Both the position numbers and the translations under genes were made by a program. 64,000 nt of DNA from Paenibacillus sonchi (GTDB lineage Bacteria > Bacillota > Bacilli > Paenibacillales > Paenibacillaceae), in the NCBI RefSeq assembly GCF_016772475.1, contig NZ_CP068595.1:1240001-1304000 (forward strand), read 5' to 3'. A model generated the notes under the pieces. That model saw only the letters and a program-made list of their open reading frames with translations. It did not search any database and was not told where the DNA came from. Shown here in pieces: positions 18,705 through 28,442 of the stretch. Positions within the stretch are counted from its first letter, which is position 1. Each line of letters opens with the position of its first letter.

Positions 18705-19829
18705 ATGGAAGCTTTGAAAAGAACGCCTTTTTACGATCTCTACTCCGCCTACGCGGAGTCCAGATGTATTGATTTCGGCGGCTGGGAGCTGCCGGTGCAG
18801 TTCACGGGAATCGTGAAGGAGCATGAGGCCGTCCGCCAGCAGGCCGGACTGTTCGATGTATCGCATATGGGTGAATTCATGGTCAGCGGCAGCGGCTCTG
18901 AAGCCTTCCTGCAGCTGATGACCACCAACGATGTCAGCCGTCTTCAGGATGGCGGTGCGCAGTATACGCTGATGCTCTACCCAACCGGCGGAGTCGTCGA
19001 TGATCTCCTGGTCTACCGCCTCGGCGAAGAGCGATACATGCTGGTCGTCAACGCCTCCAATATCGATAAGGATTTCCAGTGGCTGCAGGAGCATCTTACC
19101 GCTGAATTCAGCGGAGTGACGCTGACAAATGTCTCGGATGAGACGCTGCTGCTCGCGCTGCAGGGCCCTCTGGCCGAGACGATCCTGGCCGAAGTGACCT
19201 CAGCTCCCATCGCAGAGCTTGCCCCCTTCCATTTCATTGAGCGCGCCGTAGTCTGCGGCGTAGAGGTCCTGCTCTCCCGCACCGGATATACCGGGGAGGA
19301 CGGATTCGAGCTGTACGCCCCGCTGGACACAGCGGCTGTGCTGTGGAACGGCCTGCTTGCCGCAGGCGCCCCGCACGGCCTGACTCCCGCCGGGCTTGGC
19401 GCACGCGATACGCTGCGTTTTGAAGCAAAGCTGCCGCTGTACGGCCAGGAGCTGTCGGCGGATATTACACCGCTGGAAGCCGGAGTCCAGTTCTTCGTGA
19501 AGTTGGACAAAGCCGGTTTCATCGGCAGAGACGCGCTGCTGAAGCAGAAGGAATCCGGACTGCCCCGCCGCCTCGTAGGCCTCGAAATGATCGACCGCGG
19601 CATTCCGCGCTCCCATTATCCGGTCTATGCGGATGGTGTCAAGATCGGGGAGGTTACCACAGGCACACAGTCCCCGACACTGAAACGCAATCTGGGCCTT
19701 GCCCTGTTGGATGCCGCCTATACAGAAACCGGAACAGAGGTTTATGTGGAGATCCGCGGCAAGCAGCTTAAGGCGGCCGTGGTCAAAACGCCATTTTATA
19801 AAAAGAGCCAAGGAGTGAAGCCGCAATGA
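18705..19829 (+). CDS. gcvT: Aminomethyltransferase (glycine cleavage T protein)
   Basis: Transfers the methylene group from lipoyl-bound aminomethyl to tetrahydrofolate and releases ammonia. 374 residues from the ATG at 18705, which has AAGGGAG 7 nt upstream; in-frame codons back to 18654 would run into the riboswitch terminator and are rejected. Family features: [20 protein letters not shown] near the N-terminus, [10 protein letters not shown], and [14 protein letters not shown] in the folate-binding region. First gene of the riboswitch-controlled operon; its stop overlaps the gcvPA start by 4 bp. Confidence 0.97.
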   Translation: MEALKRTPFYDLYSAYAESRCIDFGGWELPVQFTGIVKEHEAVRQQAGLFDVSHMGEFMVSGSGSEAFLQLMTTNDVSRLQDGGAQYTLMLYPTGGVVDDLLVYRLGEERYMLVVNASNIDKDFQWLQEHLTAEFSGVTLTNVSDETLLLALQGPLAETILAEVTSAPIAELAPFHFIERAVVCGVEVLLSRTGYTGEDGFELYAPLDTAAVLWNGLLAAGAPHGLTPAGLGARDTLRFEAKLPLYGQELSADITPLEAGVQFFVKLDKAGFIGRDALLKQKESGLPRRLVGLEMIDRGIPRSHYPVYADGVKIGEVTTGTQSPTLKRNLGLALLDAAYTETGTEVYVEIRGKQLKAAVVKTPFYKKSQGVKPQ

Positions 19830-21178
19830 AGCACCGTTATCTGCCGATGACTGAACAAGACCGCAAGGAGATGATGGAAGCTGTCGGGATTCAGTCCGTG
19901 GAGGAGCTGTTCGCCGATATCCCGCAATCCGTCCGCTATCAGGGAACGATGCCGATGTCAGAGGCGCTGGATGAATACACCTTGCTGCGCCATATGAAAG
20001 AGTTGTCCGACAAAAACGCCAGCTTCGACACCCACGCCAGCTTCCTCGGCGCCGGGCTGTATGACCACCATATCCCCGTTGTCATTAATCATGTCATTTC
20101 CCGCTCGGAATTCTATACGGCATACACGCCTTATCAGCCGGAGATCAGCCAGGGCGAGCTGCAGGCGGTCTTTGAATTCCAGTCCTATATCTGTGAGCTG
20201 ACCGGCATGAAGGTCGCCAATGCCAGTATGTACGATGGCGCGACCGCCTTCTCGGAGGCCGCTGTGCTTGCCGCCGGTGCGACAAAACGCAAAAAGCTGG
20301 TCGTCTCCCGGACCGTACATCCGGAAGCCCGCCAGGTGCTGCGCACCTCTGCAGGGGCTTGGGGCCTGGATGTTGTAGAAATAGACTACAAAGACGGAGT
20401 GACGGATGGGGCGAAACTCGCCGCCGCAATTGACGGCGACACAGCTGCCGTGCTCGTGCAGTCGCCGAACTTCTTCGGCGCGATAGAAGACCTGGGCGCC
20501 ATTGAGCCGCTGATCCATGCCGTCAAAGGCCTGCTCGTGGTCAGCGCCAACCCGCTGGCTCTCGGCATCCTCGAATCGCCGGGCAAGCTTGGCGCCGACA
20601 TCGTAGTCGGTGACGCGCAGCCGCTTGGCATTCCGGCTTCACTCGGCGGACCAACCTGCGGCTTCTTTGCCGTAGCCGAGCCGCTCATGCGCCGCATGCC
20701 GGGCCGGATTGTCGGCCAGACCGTTGACCGGAACGGCAAGCGCGGCTTCGTGCTGACGCTGCAGGCCCGCGAGCAGCATATCCGCCGCGAAAAAGCGACC
20801 TCCAACATCTGCTCCAACCAGGCGCTGCTTGCGCTGTGCGCTTCCGTCTATCTGTCCGTAATGGGCAAAGAGGGCATGCGCGAGGTTGGGGAGCTGAACA
20901 TCCGCAAGAGCCATTACGCAGCCGGCAAGCTCGGGGAGCTGGCCGGTGCTGCCCTGGCGTTTACCGCACCGTTCTTCAATGAATTTGTCCTGAAGCTGCC
21001 GGAAGGCGCAAGCGTCAGCGGGATCAATGCCAAGCTGCTGGAGCAAGGCTACCTTGGCGGCTATGATCTGGGCCGGGATTATCCTGAGCTGGCCGGACAT
21101 ATGCTGGTTGCCGTGACCGAGAAACGAAGCAAAACGGAAATTGACCAATTTAGAGGCGCACTGGAGGGCTGTATATGA
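19826..21178 (+). CDS. gcvPA: Glycine dehydrogenase (decarboxylating) subunit 1
   Basis: Subunit 1 of the split P protein, which decarboxylates glycine and loads the aminomethyl group on GcvH. 450 residues, the usual size for the Firmicute-type N-terminal half. It starts [20 protein letters not shown] and carries the conserved [20 protein letters not shown] and [20 protein letters not shown] blocks. The catalytic PLP lysine is on the other subunit. Start overlaps gcvT by 4 bp (ATGA) and stop overlaps gcvPB by 4 bp, so the three are translationally coupled. Confidence 0.97.
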   Translation: MKHRYLPMTEQDRKEMMEAVGIQSVEELFADIPQSVRYQGTMPMSEALDEYTLLRHMKELSDKNASFDTHASFLGAGLYDHHIPVVINHVISRSEFYTAYTPYQPEISQGELQAVFEFQSYICELTGMKVANASMYDGATAFSEAAVLAAGATKRKKLVVSRTVHPEARQVLRTSAGAWGLDVVEIDYKDGVTDGAKLAAAIDGDTAAVLVQSPNFFGAIEDLGAIEPLIHAVKGLLVVSANPLALGILESPGKLGADIVVGDAQPLGIPASLGGPTCGFFAVAEPLMRRMPGRIVGQTVDRNGKRGFVLTLQAREQHIRREKATSNICSNQALLALCASVYLSVMGKEGMREVGELNIRKSHYAAGKLGELAGAALAFTAPFFNEFVLKLPEGASVSGINAKLLEQGYLGGYDLGRDYPELAGHMLVAVTEKRSKTEIDQFRGALEGCI

Positions 21179-22635
21179 AACCGGAGCAAAGTCTGATCTT
21201 CGAGCTTAGCCGTCCCGGCCGCTCGGCCTATTCCCTGCCGCAGTGCGATGTTCCGCAGGAAGAAAGCATCGATGCGCTGATTCCGGCAGGGCTGCTGCGC
21301 AGCGAGCCGGCAGTCTTGCCGGAGGTATCGGAGGTGGATGTCATCCGCCACTACACCGCGCTTTCCCGCCGCAACTTCGGCGTCGACAACGGCTTTTATC
21401 CGCTCGGCTCCTGCACGATGAAATACAATCCGAAGATTAATGAGGATGTCGCCCGCTTCCCCGGCCTGGCCAAGATTCACCCGTACCAGCCGGAGGAGAG
21501 CATTCAGGGTGCACTCGAACTGATGCATACGCTGCAAAAGGATCTGGCGGCCCTGACCGGCATGGATGCCGTGTCCCTGCAGCCAGCCGCCGGGGCCCAT
21601 GGTGAATGGACCGGACTGATGATGATCCGCGCCTACCATGAGAGCCGCGGCGAAACCCGCTCCAAGGTCATCGTGCCGGATTCCTCGCACGGCACGAACC
21701 CGGCCAGCGCTTCTGCGGCCGGACTGGAGACGGTAACGATCCCTTCCAACGATAAAGGGATGGTCGATCTGGCGGCTCTGAAAGCAGCTGTCGGCAGCGA
21801 CACGGCGGCCCTGATGCTGACCAACCCGAGCACCCTCGGCTTGTTCGAGACGCAAATCGTGGAGATCGCCCGGATTGTACACGAAGCCGGCGGCCTGCTC
21901 TATTACGATGGAGCGAACTCCAATGCAATTATGGGCATTACCCGCCCCGGCGACATGGGCTTTGACGTCGTGCATTTGAATCTGCATAAAACCATGAGCA
22001 CCCCGCACGGCGGCGGCGGCCCGGGAGCCGGACCGGTAGGCGTAAAGGCGAAGCTTATTCCGTTCCTGCCGCAGCCGACAGTGGCCCAAAACGAAGACAG
22101 CAGCTACTCGCTGAACTACGGCGGCCCGGAATCCATCGGGCGCGTCAAAGCCTTTTACGGCAACTTCGGCATCCTGGTCCGTGCCTACGCTTATATCCGC
22201 ACCTACGGACCGGATGGACTGCGCGAGGTATCCGAGAACGCTGTGCTGAACGCTAATTATATGATGCACCGGCTCGCACCGTATTTTGAAATCCCGTATC
22301 CGGGTATCTGCAAGCATGAATTTGTCATGTCCGGCAGAAACCTTAAGCAGTACGGTGTGCGCACACTGGATGTCGCCAAACGGCTGCTGGACTTCGGCTA
22401 CCATCCGCCTACCGTATACTTCCCGCTAACGGTAGAAGAGTGCTTGATGATTGAGCCTACTGAAACCGAAAGCAAGGAAACACTCGACGGCTTCATTGAA
22501 ACAATGATTCAGATCGTGAAGGAAGCCCAGGAAACACCGGAAATCGTTATTAATGCTCCGCATACCACGGAGATCAGCCGTCTTGACGAGACACAGGCTG
22601 CACGCAAGCCGGTGCTGAACTGCTCCTGCGGCTAA
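21175..22635 (+). CDS. gcvPB: Glycine dehydrogenase (decarboxylating) subunit 2
   Basis: PLP-binding half of the split glycine decarboxylase. 486 residues. The Schiff-base lysine is K272 in [20 protein letters not shown], the signature of GcvP. The upstream region [14 protein letters not shown] is also characteristic. It ends with a Cys-containing tail VLNCSCG, a modest C-terminal extension. Last gene of the operon; a strong terminator follows at 22709. Confidence 0.97.
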   Translation: MKPEQSLIFELSRPGRSAYSLPQCDVPQEESIDALIPAGLLRSEPAVLPEVSEVDVIRHYTALSRRNFGVDNGFYPLGSCTMKYNPKINEDVARFPGLAKIHPYQPEESIQGALELMHTLQKDLAALTGMDAVSLQPAAGAHGEWTGLMMIRAYHESRGETRSKVIVPDSSHGTNPASASAAGLETVTIPSNDKGMVDLAALKAAVGSDTAALMLTNPSTLGLFETQIVEIARIVHEAGGLLYYDGANSNAIMGITRPGDMGFDVVHLNLHKTMSTPHGGGGPGAGPVGVKAKLIPFLPQPTVAQNEDSSYSLNYGGPESIGRVKAFYGNFGILVRAYAYIRTYGPDGLREVSENAVLNANYMMHRLAPYFEIPYPGICKHEFVMSGRNLKQYGVRTLDVAKRLLDFGYHPPTVYFPLTVEECLMIEPTETESKETLDGFIETMIQIVKEAQETPEIVINAPHTTEISRLDETQAARKPVLNCSCG

Positions 22636-22708
22636 GCTTTTGGCAGTGCAATAAGCAGCGCGGATACGCCGTCCTTCTCTAAGAACGGCAGCGCAATATC
22701 ACTCACAG

Positions 22709-22758
22709 CGGCTAATCCCGAAGTCATTCCCGGCTTTTTTGCGGATTAGCCTTTTTTT
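22709..22758 (+). terminator. Terminator of the gcv operon
   Basis: GGCTAATCC and GGATTAGCC pair, followed by seven Ts on the plus strand. Confidence 0.85.
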
Positions 22759-22761
22759 CAT

Positions 22762-23568
22762 TTACAAAAGCTTCTTGGCGAATTGGGAACGGTCATTTAC
22801 ATTCATTTTAATATAAATGCTCTTTACGACATTGCGTACGGAGCCCTCGCTGATGCCCAGCGTGTTGGAGATATGCAGCGCACTTTTGTCGGAGAACCAC
22901 AGCGAAGCGACTTCCTTCTCTCTCCCCGTCAGCTTGTAGTTGTCCAGCACCTTCTCCCGTCTGAATTTCTGCAGACCCGCATTGTTAACCATCCGTTTAT
23001 ATGCAACATTCTCCGCCAATTGCTGTACGAAGGGAATCGCAAATTCAATATGCTGGCCCGCATCAAAAGAAATATCCACATAACCCTGCGTGCCGCCGTC
23101 CAGAATGAGCGGTGCACAGACACAATTCCAGTTCTGGAACACAGCGTCCGTATGCTCCTTTCCCCGCACCACTCCTATACGGTTCATCTCCATAGCCAGC
23201 GAAACTGCATTTAAGCCCGAATACCGCTTGGAGAGATTAATGCCTTCCCTCAGCCCGGCACGGTCCATGTTCTCCTGAAGACTCCCCGAAGAGCAGATCA
23301 GGTCGAGAATCCGCCCCTCTTCATCGGTCAGAAATACAACATAAGGAATCGGAATGAACCGGCTGATGTTCACCATCTCAGCTCTCATGGATGCCACCAT
23401 GGCCTCGCTATAGATTGCTTTGCTTTTTTCTTTTACAGAGAAAACCTGTGAGGACTGGGGCGGACTATGTAGATCTGAAGCATTCGTTTGACGAAAGGAT
23501 GCAGCTTGAGCTGCTGGAAGGTCCTTCACCGAACACCACATTTTCATCCCGGAATTGAAGGTTGTCAA
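22762..23568 (-). CDS. GAF-domain LuxR-type transcriptional regulator
   Basis: 268 residues. The central region (about 80-190) resembles the GAF sensory domain found at the N-terminus of sigma-54 activators such as AcoR: it has the VVFLTDEEGRILDL opening, GLREGINLS, and then NWNCVCAPLILDGGTQGYVD. Instead of an AAA+ domain, the C-terminus is a LuxR/GerE helix-turn-helix, YKLTGREKEVASLWFSDKSA to SEGSVRNVVKSIYIKMNV. So a ligand-sensing domain is joined to a sigma-70-type activator output. The TTG at 23568 is preferred, with AGGGGG about 8 nt upstream; a GTG at 23622 also opens the frame but lacks a site. Position downstream of gcv does not prove a regulatory link. Ligand and targets unknown. Confidence 0.75.
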   Translation of the reverse strand: MTTFNSGMKMWCSVKDLPAAQAASFRQTNASDLHSPPQSSQVFSVKEKSKAIYSEAMVASMRAEMVNISRFIPIPYVVFLTDEEGRILDLICSSGSLQENMDRAGLREGINLSKRYSGLNAVSLAMEMNRIGVVRGKEHTDAVFQNWNCVCAPLILDGGTQGYVDISFDAGQHIEFAIPFVQQLAENVAYKRMVNNAGLQKFRREKVLDNYKLTGREKEVASLWFSDKSALHISNTLGISEGSVRNVVKSIYIKMNVNDRSQFAKKLL

Positions 23569-23780
23569 TACAAACACCCCCTTTTTCTTTACCTGATCCG
23601 GAATCCTTGTGAACAAATTCACTACTTATAATTCATCTGCATTTGTTACAGCTATTCCCTTATCTCTACACACAAATTGTAACCTTCTAAAATATTAAAT
23701 ATATCATAGGATATTTACCGGACAATTGACAGTGGGCTAATCTTACGAATAAGAGTTGAAAAAATATCTTTCATCCGACT

Positions 23781-23812
23781 AAGAGCAGTGCGGAGATCTC
23801 CGCACTGCTCTT
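23781..23812 (-). terminator. Terminator hairpin after the RND permease gene
   Basis: A perfect 32-bp palindrome, AAGAGCAGTGCGGAGA followed by its exact reverse complement. No T-run follows, so termination strength is uncertain. Confidence 0.65.
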
Positions 23813-23849
23813 GTCAGGATGATTAAGTTAGCTTTGCTGCACGAACTGC

Positions 23850-26800
23850 CTAAGCCGCAGCCGGAGTCTTCTCTTGCGTCCGTTCCTTAGCGGACTTACG
23901 GAAATACAGCAGCTCATAGATGGCGGGCACAACCACCAGTGTCAGCAGTGTAGCTGCGGTCAAACCGCCGATGACTACAATCGCAAGGCTCTGGGAGACA
24001 ATGCTGCCCTGCTCGGAATGTCCGAACAATAGCGGCAGCATGGCGCAGATGGTCGCGATGGCCGTCATCAGTATCGGACGCAGCCGGGTTCCGGCGGCCT
24101 CGATAATCGACTCACGTACGCTCATATGCTCTTCATTCTGTTTGATGCGGTCGATCAGCACAATCGCATTGGTAACAACGATACCGATCAGCATCAAGGC
24201 TCCGAACAAGGCCGTGAAGTCGGGAGTTACACCGGAAATGATCAATGCAACCACTGCTCCGATAGCCGCAAGCGGCAGGGAGAACATAATCGCCAGCGGT
24301 GCACGCAGTGTTTTGAAGGTCAGAACCATGATCAGATAGACGAGACCGATGGAGATCAACGCTGTCATGCCGAGGTCATTGAAGTCTCCGGCCTGGTCTG
24401 CCGAGGCTCCGCCTGCGAACAGTGTTACCCCTGCGGGCAGGGTAATGCGGTCTGTTTGTTTTTGGATATCTGCACCGATGGCCGACACTTTCTTCGGATC
24501 AACTTCGGCGGTAATGCGTACATAAGGCTTGCCGTCTTTATGGTAGAGCATGGCTGGCTGGTCGGTGACCTCAAGGGCAGCCAATGTTGAGAGCGGCTGG
24601 GGACCCCCGGCAGTCATAATCGTGATATTCTCCAGATCGTTCTGCCCCTTCGGCTGCAGCACAGGCTCCAATACCACTCCGGCAGGCGAGCCGTCCAGTT
24701 CTATTTGCCCCAGCGGAACCGGATTCAGCATCGCTGCCAGCTGCATGGAAATTTCCTGCGCATTGGCTTTAACCGGGTTCACCTTGAAAGCAAACACCGG
24801 CTTGGTATCCTCCATGTTGCTGGTAACCTTTTGTACACCGTCTACCGTTTTTACTTTGGCAGCTACGGCTTGGGCCACTGAATTAATAGACTTCAGGTCA
24901 TCTCCAACGATATCTACGTATTCACTGGTCGAGCCTCCGCCCATCATACTGGACTCATTGGCGGTCAGCGTTGCACCCGCATAGGATTTCTGCCACCCGC
25001 GAACCTGGTCCAGGAACACCTGCGCATCGGCATCCTTTTTCATCATCACGGTATAATCCACCTGGGTCAGCGAGGTCACACTCCCCCATTGTGCCGAGTC
25101 GGCACTGTTTCCGGTCATCATAATTACGGTTTCGGCCTGCGGCTGTTTCATGAGTTCGGCTTCCAGCTGTTTGCCTTTTTCCAGCACTTCTTTCACCGGA
25201 ACGTCATTGGGGTAGACCAATTGTACGGTAACATTGCTGGCATCCGAAGCATCCAGCGCCCCTTTGGGCATGGTAACATAGGCGGCAACGGAGCCGACCA
25301 GCAGCACCAGGCCCAGCGTCAGCGTAATCCATTTATGGCGCAGGTTCCATTCCAGAAAATGGCCAAACCGTCTGGACGGCTCATGCTCCTTCAGGGAAGA
25401 GCTGCGCAGGAGCCGGGAGCTTAGCAGCGGAACCACAGTCAGCGCCACTACCAGTGAAGTCAGCAGCGAGTAAGTTACCGTCAGCGCAAACGGAAGCAGG
25501 AACGCCTGCAGGCTTCCATTCAGCAGACCCATCGGCAGAAATACAGCAACCGTAGCTATTGTCGATGTAGTGATTGCCCTTGCGACCTCACGGGTAGCAC
25601 TGATAATCATGTGAATGGAGAAGGGCTCCTTCTGCATCCTGCGGTGGATGTTCTCAATGACGACAATGCTGTCATCGACCAGCCGCCCGACGGCGACGGC
25701 CACACCGCCTAGCGTAACAATATTCAAGGTAATGCCGGACACGTCCAGCAAATAAAGTGTAACTGCCAGCGACAGCGGAATCGATACCGCGGTGATTAGG
25801 GTGGCGCGCACATTGCGCAGGAAGACAAGAATGACAATGGTTGCAAACAAAGCGCCGAGCAGCACTTCACGCATCATACTGTTGACGGAGGTGACGACCA
25901 TATCCGAGGTGCTGAAGATGACGGCGACCTCTGCATTTTTGACCGACGCAGTCAGGTCTTTTGCAACGTCACGCACCTTGTCGCCTACATCGACTGCATT
26001 GGCATTGGCTTCCTTCGTAATAACAGCGAACAATACATCCTTGCCGTTCGAACGGCTGACGCTCTCCTGATCCGTCACCGCTTCCACAGCAGCGATATCC
26101 TGCAAGGTAACGCCGGGTGCGACCGGCAGCTTTTTCAGCGTATCGATGCTGTCAATCGAGGAAACCACATTCACATTCCCCGTCTGCCCGCCGATGGTCT
26201 GCTCTCCAATCGAAGCCGATACGCTTCGTCCCTGCAGCAGTCCCAGCACCTGGGCTGTTGCTATGCCTTTTGCAGCCATCGCCTGCGGATTAAGCTTCAC
26301 GTTGACTTGCGGAGCCGTTTTGCCGTACAGGGCCACATTCGCTACTCCATCGATTTTCTGCAGCTCGGGAAGAATGGTCTCTTCGGCAAGCTTCAGATTA
26401 TCCTTGGTGATCCCTTCATCGAAGGATACCGTGAGCTGGGAGATTGGAATCATCGAGGTGTTCAGCTGCACAATGAACGGGTCCATAACCCCTTCGGGGA
26501 AATGCAGCGCGCCGACCGCCTTCTCCACCTCCTGTGCCGCATCCTTCATATCGGTTTTGCCGTCAAAATAAATATCCACCTTCGCATAGCCGTCTCCGGA
26601 AGTGGACATCTGCTCGGTTTTGCCTTTCACGGCTGAGGTAGCCGCCTCAATCGGCTTCGTCACATTCGCCTCCATGGAATGCGCATCCTGGCCCGGGCCG
26701 AGCACCGTAACTGTAACCTGAGGATTATCGGCCTCCGGCATAAACTCCATTGGCAGCGAGGTATAGCTAAGGACCCCCACCACAAGCGCCATGACAACCA

Positions 26801-26852
26801 ACAGCCCCACGGCCCCCTTGTTGCCGAACGACCACTTTGTTAACCATGCCAT
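23850..26852 (-). CDS. RND-family efflux permease (AcrB/SwrC-like)
   Basis: Proton-driven exporter in the cytoplasmic membrane, about 1000 residues with the RND layout: TM1 near KGAVGLLVVMALVVGVLSYT, a large extracellular loop, a TM block around ATIVILVFLRNVRATLITAV, a second loop, and a C-terminal TM block ending VIGGLTAATLLTLVVVPAIY. The conserved paired aspartates of TM4 are visible in GRLVDDSIVVIENIHRR. The ATG at 26852 is chosen because GGAAGGGG lies about 9 nt upstream; the upstream ATG at 26882 precedes that site. The closest known Gram-positive relative is SwrC (YerP) of B. subtilis, which exports surfactin. No membrane-fusion protein or regulator gene adjoins; substrates unknown. A palindrome at 26915-26928 sits in the likely promoter. 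Confidence 0.9.
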   Translation of the reverse strand: MAWLTKWSFGNKGAVGLLVVMALVVGVLSYTSLPMEFMPEADNPQVTVTVLGPGQDAHSMEANVTKPIEAATSAVKGKTEQMSTSGDGYAKVDIYFDGKTDMKDAAQEVEKAVGALHFPEGVMDPFIVQLNTSMIPISQLTVSFDEGITKDNLKLAEETILPELQKIDGVANVALYGKTAPQVNVKLNPQAMAAKGIATAQVLGLLQGRSVSASIGEQTIGGQTGNVNVVSSIDSIDTLKKLPVAPGVTLQDIAAVEAVTDQESVSRSNGKDVLFAVITKEANANAVDVGDKVRDVAKDLTASVKNAEVAVIFSTSDMVVTSVNSMMREVLLGALFATIVILVFLRNVRATLITAVSIPLSLAVTLYLLDVSGITLNIVTLGGVAVAVGRLVDDSIVVIENIHRRMQKEPFSIHMIISATREVARAITTSTIATVAVFLPMGLLNGSLQAFLLPFALTVTYSLLTSLVVALTVVPLLSSRLLRSSSLKEHEPSRRFGHFLEWNLRHKWITLTLGLVLLVGSVAAYVTMPKGALDASDASNVTVQLVYPNDVPVKEVLEKGKQLEAELMKQPQAETVIMMTGNSADSAQWGSVTSLTQVDYTVMMKKDADAQVFLDQVRGWQKSYAGATLTANESSMMGGGSTSEYVDIVGDDLKSINSVAQAVAAKVKTVDGVQKVTSNMEDTKPVFAFKVNPVKANAQEISMQLAAMLNPVPLGQIELDGSPAGVVLEPVLQPKGQNDLENITIMTAGGPQPLSTLAALEVTDQPAMLYHKDGKPYVRITAEVDPKKVSAIGADIQKQTDRITLPAGVTLFAGGASADQAGDFNDLGMTALISIGLVYLIMVLTFKTLRAPLAIMFSLPLAAIGAVVALIISGVTPDFTALFGALMLIGIVVTNAIVLIDRIKQNEEHMSVRESIIEAAGTRLRPILMTAIATICAMLPLLFGHSEQGSIVSQSLAIVVIGGLTAATLLTLVVVPAIYELLYFRKSAKERTQEKTPAAA

Positions 26853-26914
26853 TTCTCTTTTCCCCTTCCATTCATGAAACATAGGTTTTGTATGTCTGAT
26901 TCTTATGTATAGCT

Positions 26915-26928
26915 CACTTAGCTAAGTG
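26915..26928. promoter_or_regulatory. Candidate operator for the RND permease gene
   Basis: CACTTAGCTAAGTG is a perfect 14-bp palindrome 63 bp upstream of the permease start. On the minus strand it is followed directly by TATACA, a plausible -10, so a repressor bound here would overlap the promoter. Which protein binds is unknown. Confidence 0.45.
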
Positions 26929-27047
26929 TAGGGCCTGAAGGCCATCTCCAAAACCGCCCGGCGATGGGTTTCGCTCTCGTTCTCCAGACCGGGGACTTCT
27001 CCTTCCAGAGATAGAGCAGTCTGATGCAGCGTTAAATTCACACAGCA

Positions 27048-27078
27048 CAAAAAAGCCCTTCTTCCTTAGAAGAGGGAC
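27048..27078 (-). terminator. Terminator of the ABC exporter operon
   Basis: On the minus strand CCCTCTTCT and AAGAAGGG pair and are followed by six Ts. Confidence 0.8.
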
Positions 27079-27121
27079 TAAATAAGCAAGCCTAAAAGGG
27101 GTTCACTTAGCAGAAATAACC

Positions 27122-27235
27122 TTACTCCAGATAAAATACCTCACGCAGCGGCACCATCGGCGTTTCCTTATTGAAGTCAAAGGGGCCTTCGACCATCTTC
27201 GAGGTAATGGCATTCCATCTGTTGCAACTTACATC
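27122..27235 (-). pseudogene. Possible C-terminal remnant of an unidentified gene
   Basis: A 37-codon open stretch without a good start, reading RWNAITSKMVEGPFDFN and ending PLREVFYLE before a TAA at 27122. It lies downstream of the second ABC permease and 44 bp before a terminator, where the tail of a last operon gene would sit. The peptide reads like a real protein C-terminus but I cannot name it. The rest of the 430-bp gap (26853-27282) holds only the palindrome and terminator described separately. Confidence 0.25.
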
Positions 27236-27282
27236 TTACTATTTCATATGATTCTATCCCTTTGATGACAGGGGCTGCAAGT

Positions 27283-28442
27283 CTAAGCGCTGATCCCCGC
27301 CTCATTCGGACGGAGAATAGCCGAGCCAATCGCCAGCAGAACCGCGGCCATGAGCCCCAGGACGGCAAAGGGCAGCCATAGCTCATTCCAGCTTCCACCG
27401 GCAGCAGCGATATCGACCGCTTGAATGGCCCATTTCTGCGGCACGAAGTTGGCCGCTTTTTGCATATAGTCCGGCATCACCGAGATTGGCCAGAAGCAGC
27501 CGCCCAGCATGCAGGTCGGTGTAAGAATAAGGGCATTCAGCATACCTGCATTGCCGGGATTGCGGACCAGCCCCGCCACGGTGCTGGCTATCCCCATCGA
27601 TACCAGCATAAAGGCTGCCAGAACAAGGAAGTACAGGTACGTCGGAACCTCATAATCATAGCGCAGCACCCATTTTCCGAGCGTCAGCACAACGGCAATC
27701 TGGAGGATTCCCACCATACAGCTGCCCAAAAAATTACCCAGCGCAATTTCATAAGAACGGACCGGGGCGCTGAACATTCGCATCATGGTCCGCCCCTTGC
27801 GGTCATCCATAATCAGGGAGACGGTGCTTGTTACCAGCCCCATGAGGAACATGAGTGTCAGCCCAGTAATGACGCCAAGCGTTTGCCGGGGTACAGATCA
27901 TAATCCGTACGCGTACTTCCCACGTTATGCTGCTCCGCCTGCTTCAGGATTGCACCAAGCTTAGCCTCTGCATCGCCCGCTCCTCCGTTAACGGCGTTTA
28001 CGGTCCGGGCAGTGTCCAGCATTTCACCCGCAATGGTGTTCACTTTCATTTTGACCAAAATCGAGGTTTCTGACGCTCTAAGCTCGTATACGCTCAGCTC
28101 AGGCTGCTGTCCATGGGCAAGCTGGGCGGTATACTCCGCCGGAATCGATATTCCCGCTTCGCCTTCCTGCTGAATAATGCCTTCTTTCAGTGCCGCTTCA
28201 TCGCTGCGGGCAATCAGCTTGTAATCTCCGGTGTTCTCAAGTTCAGCCAGCAGATGCCGCCCCGCTGCACCAGTGTCCATATTGTTGTACAATACAGTTG
28301 GCTTGTCGCCCTCCATCCCTCCGGTAACGGAAATAATGGCGGCGATGACAATGCTCGGCAGCAAAATATACGTAAGCATGCCTTTGCGGGACGCGATCGT
28401 CCGCTTGACCATATTCCAGGCAATCGCCAGTATTTTATTCAT
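27283..28442 (-). CDS. ABC-2 type permease (LnrN-like), frameshifted in this sequence
   Basis: Second membrane subunit of the exporter. The first frame (27858-28442) begins MNKILAIAWNMVKRTIASRK with one TM segment and a large extracellular loop; the second frame (27283-27852) supplies the rest, including TGLTLMFLMGLVTSTVSLI and four further TM segments, as in ABC-2 permeases. Joining them needs one more C in the four-C run at 27888-27891 (minus strand); the bridge then reads DLYPRQTLGVITGL. The repaired protein is about 386 residues, matching the other permease. It overlaps the upstream permease gene by 8 bp. Likely an artefact rather than a true loss, since the rest of the operon is intact. 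Confidence 0.8.

Noticed and set aside
21079..22404. 441-codon open frame antisense to gcvPA/gcvPB
   Set aside because: Shadow frame caused by GC-rich third positions; gcvPA and gcvPB are complete on the other strand.
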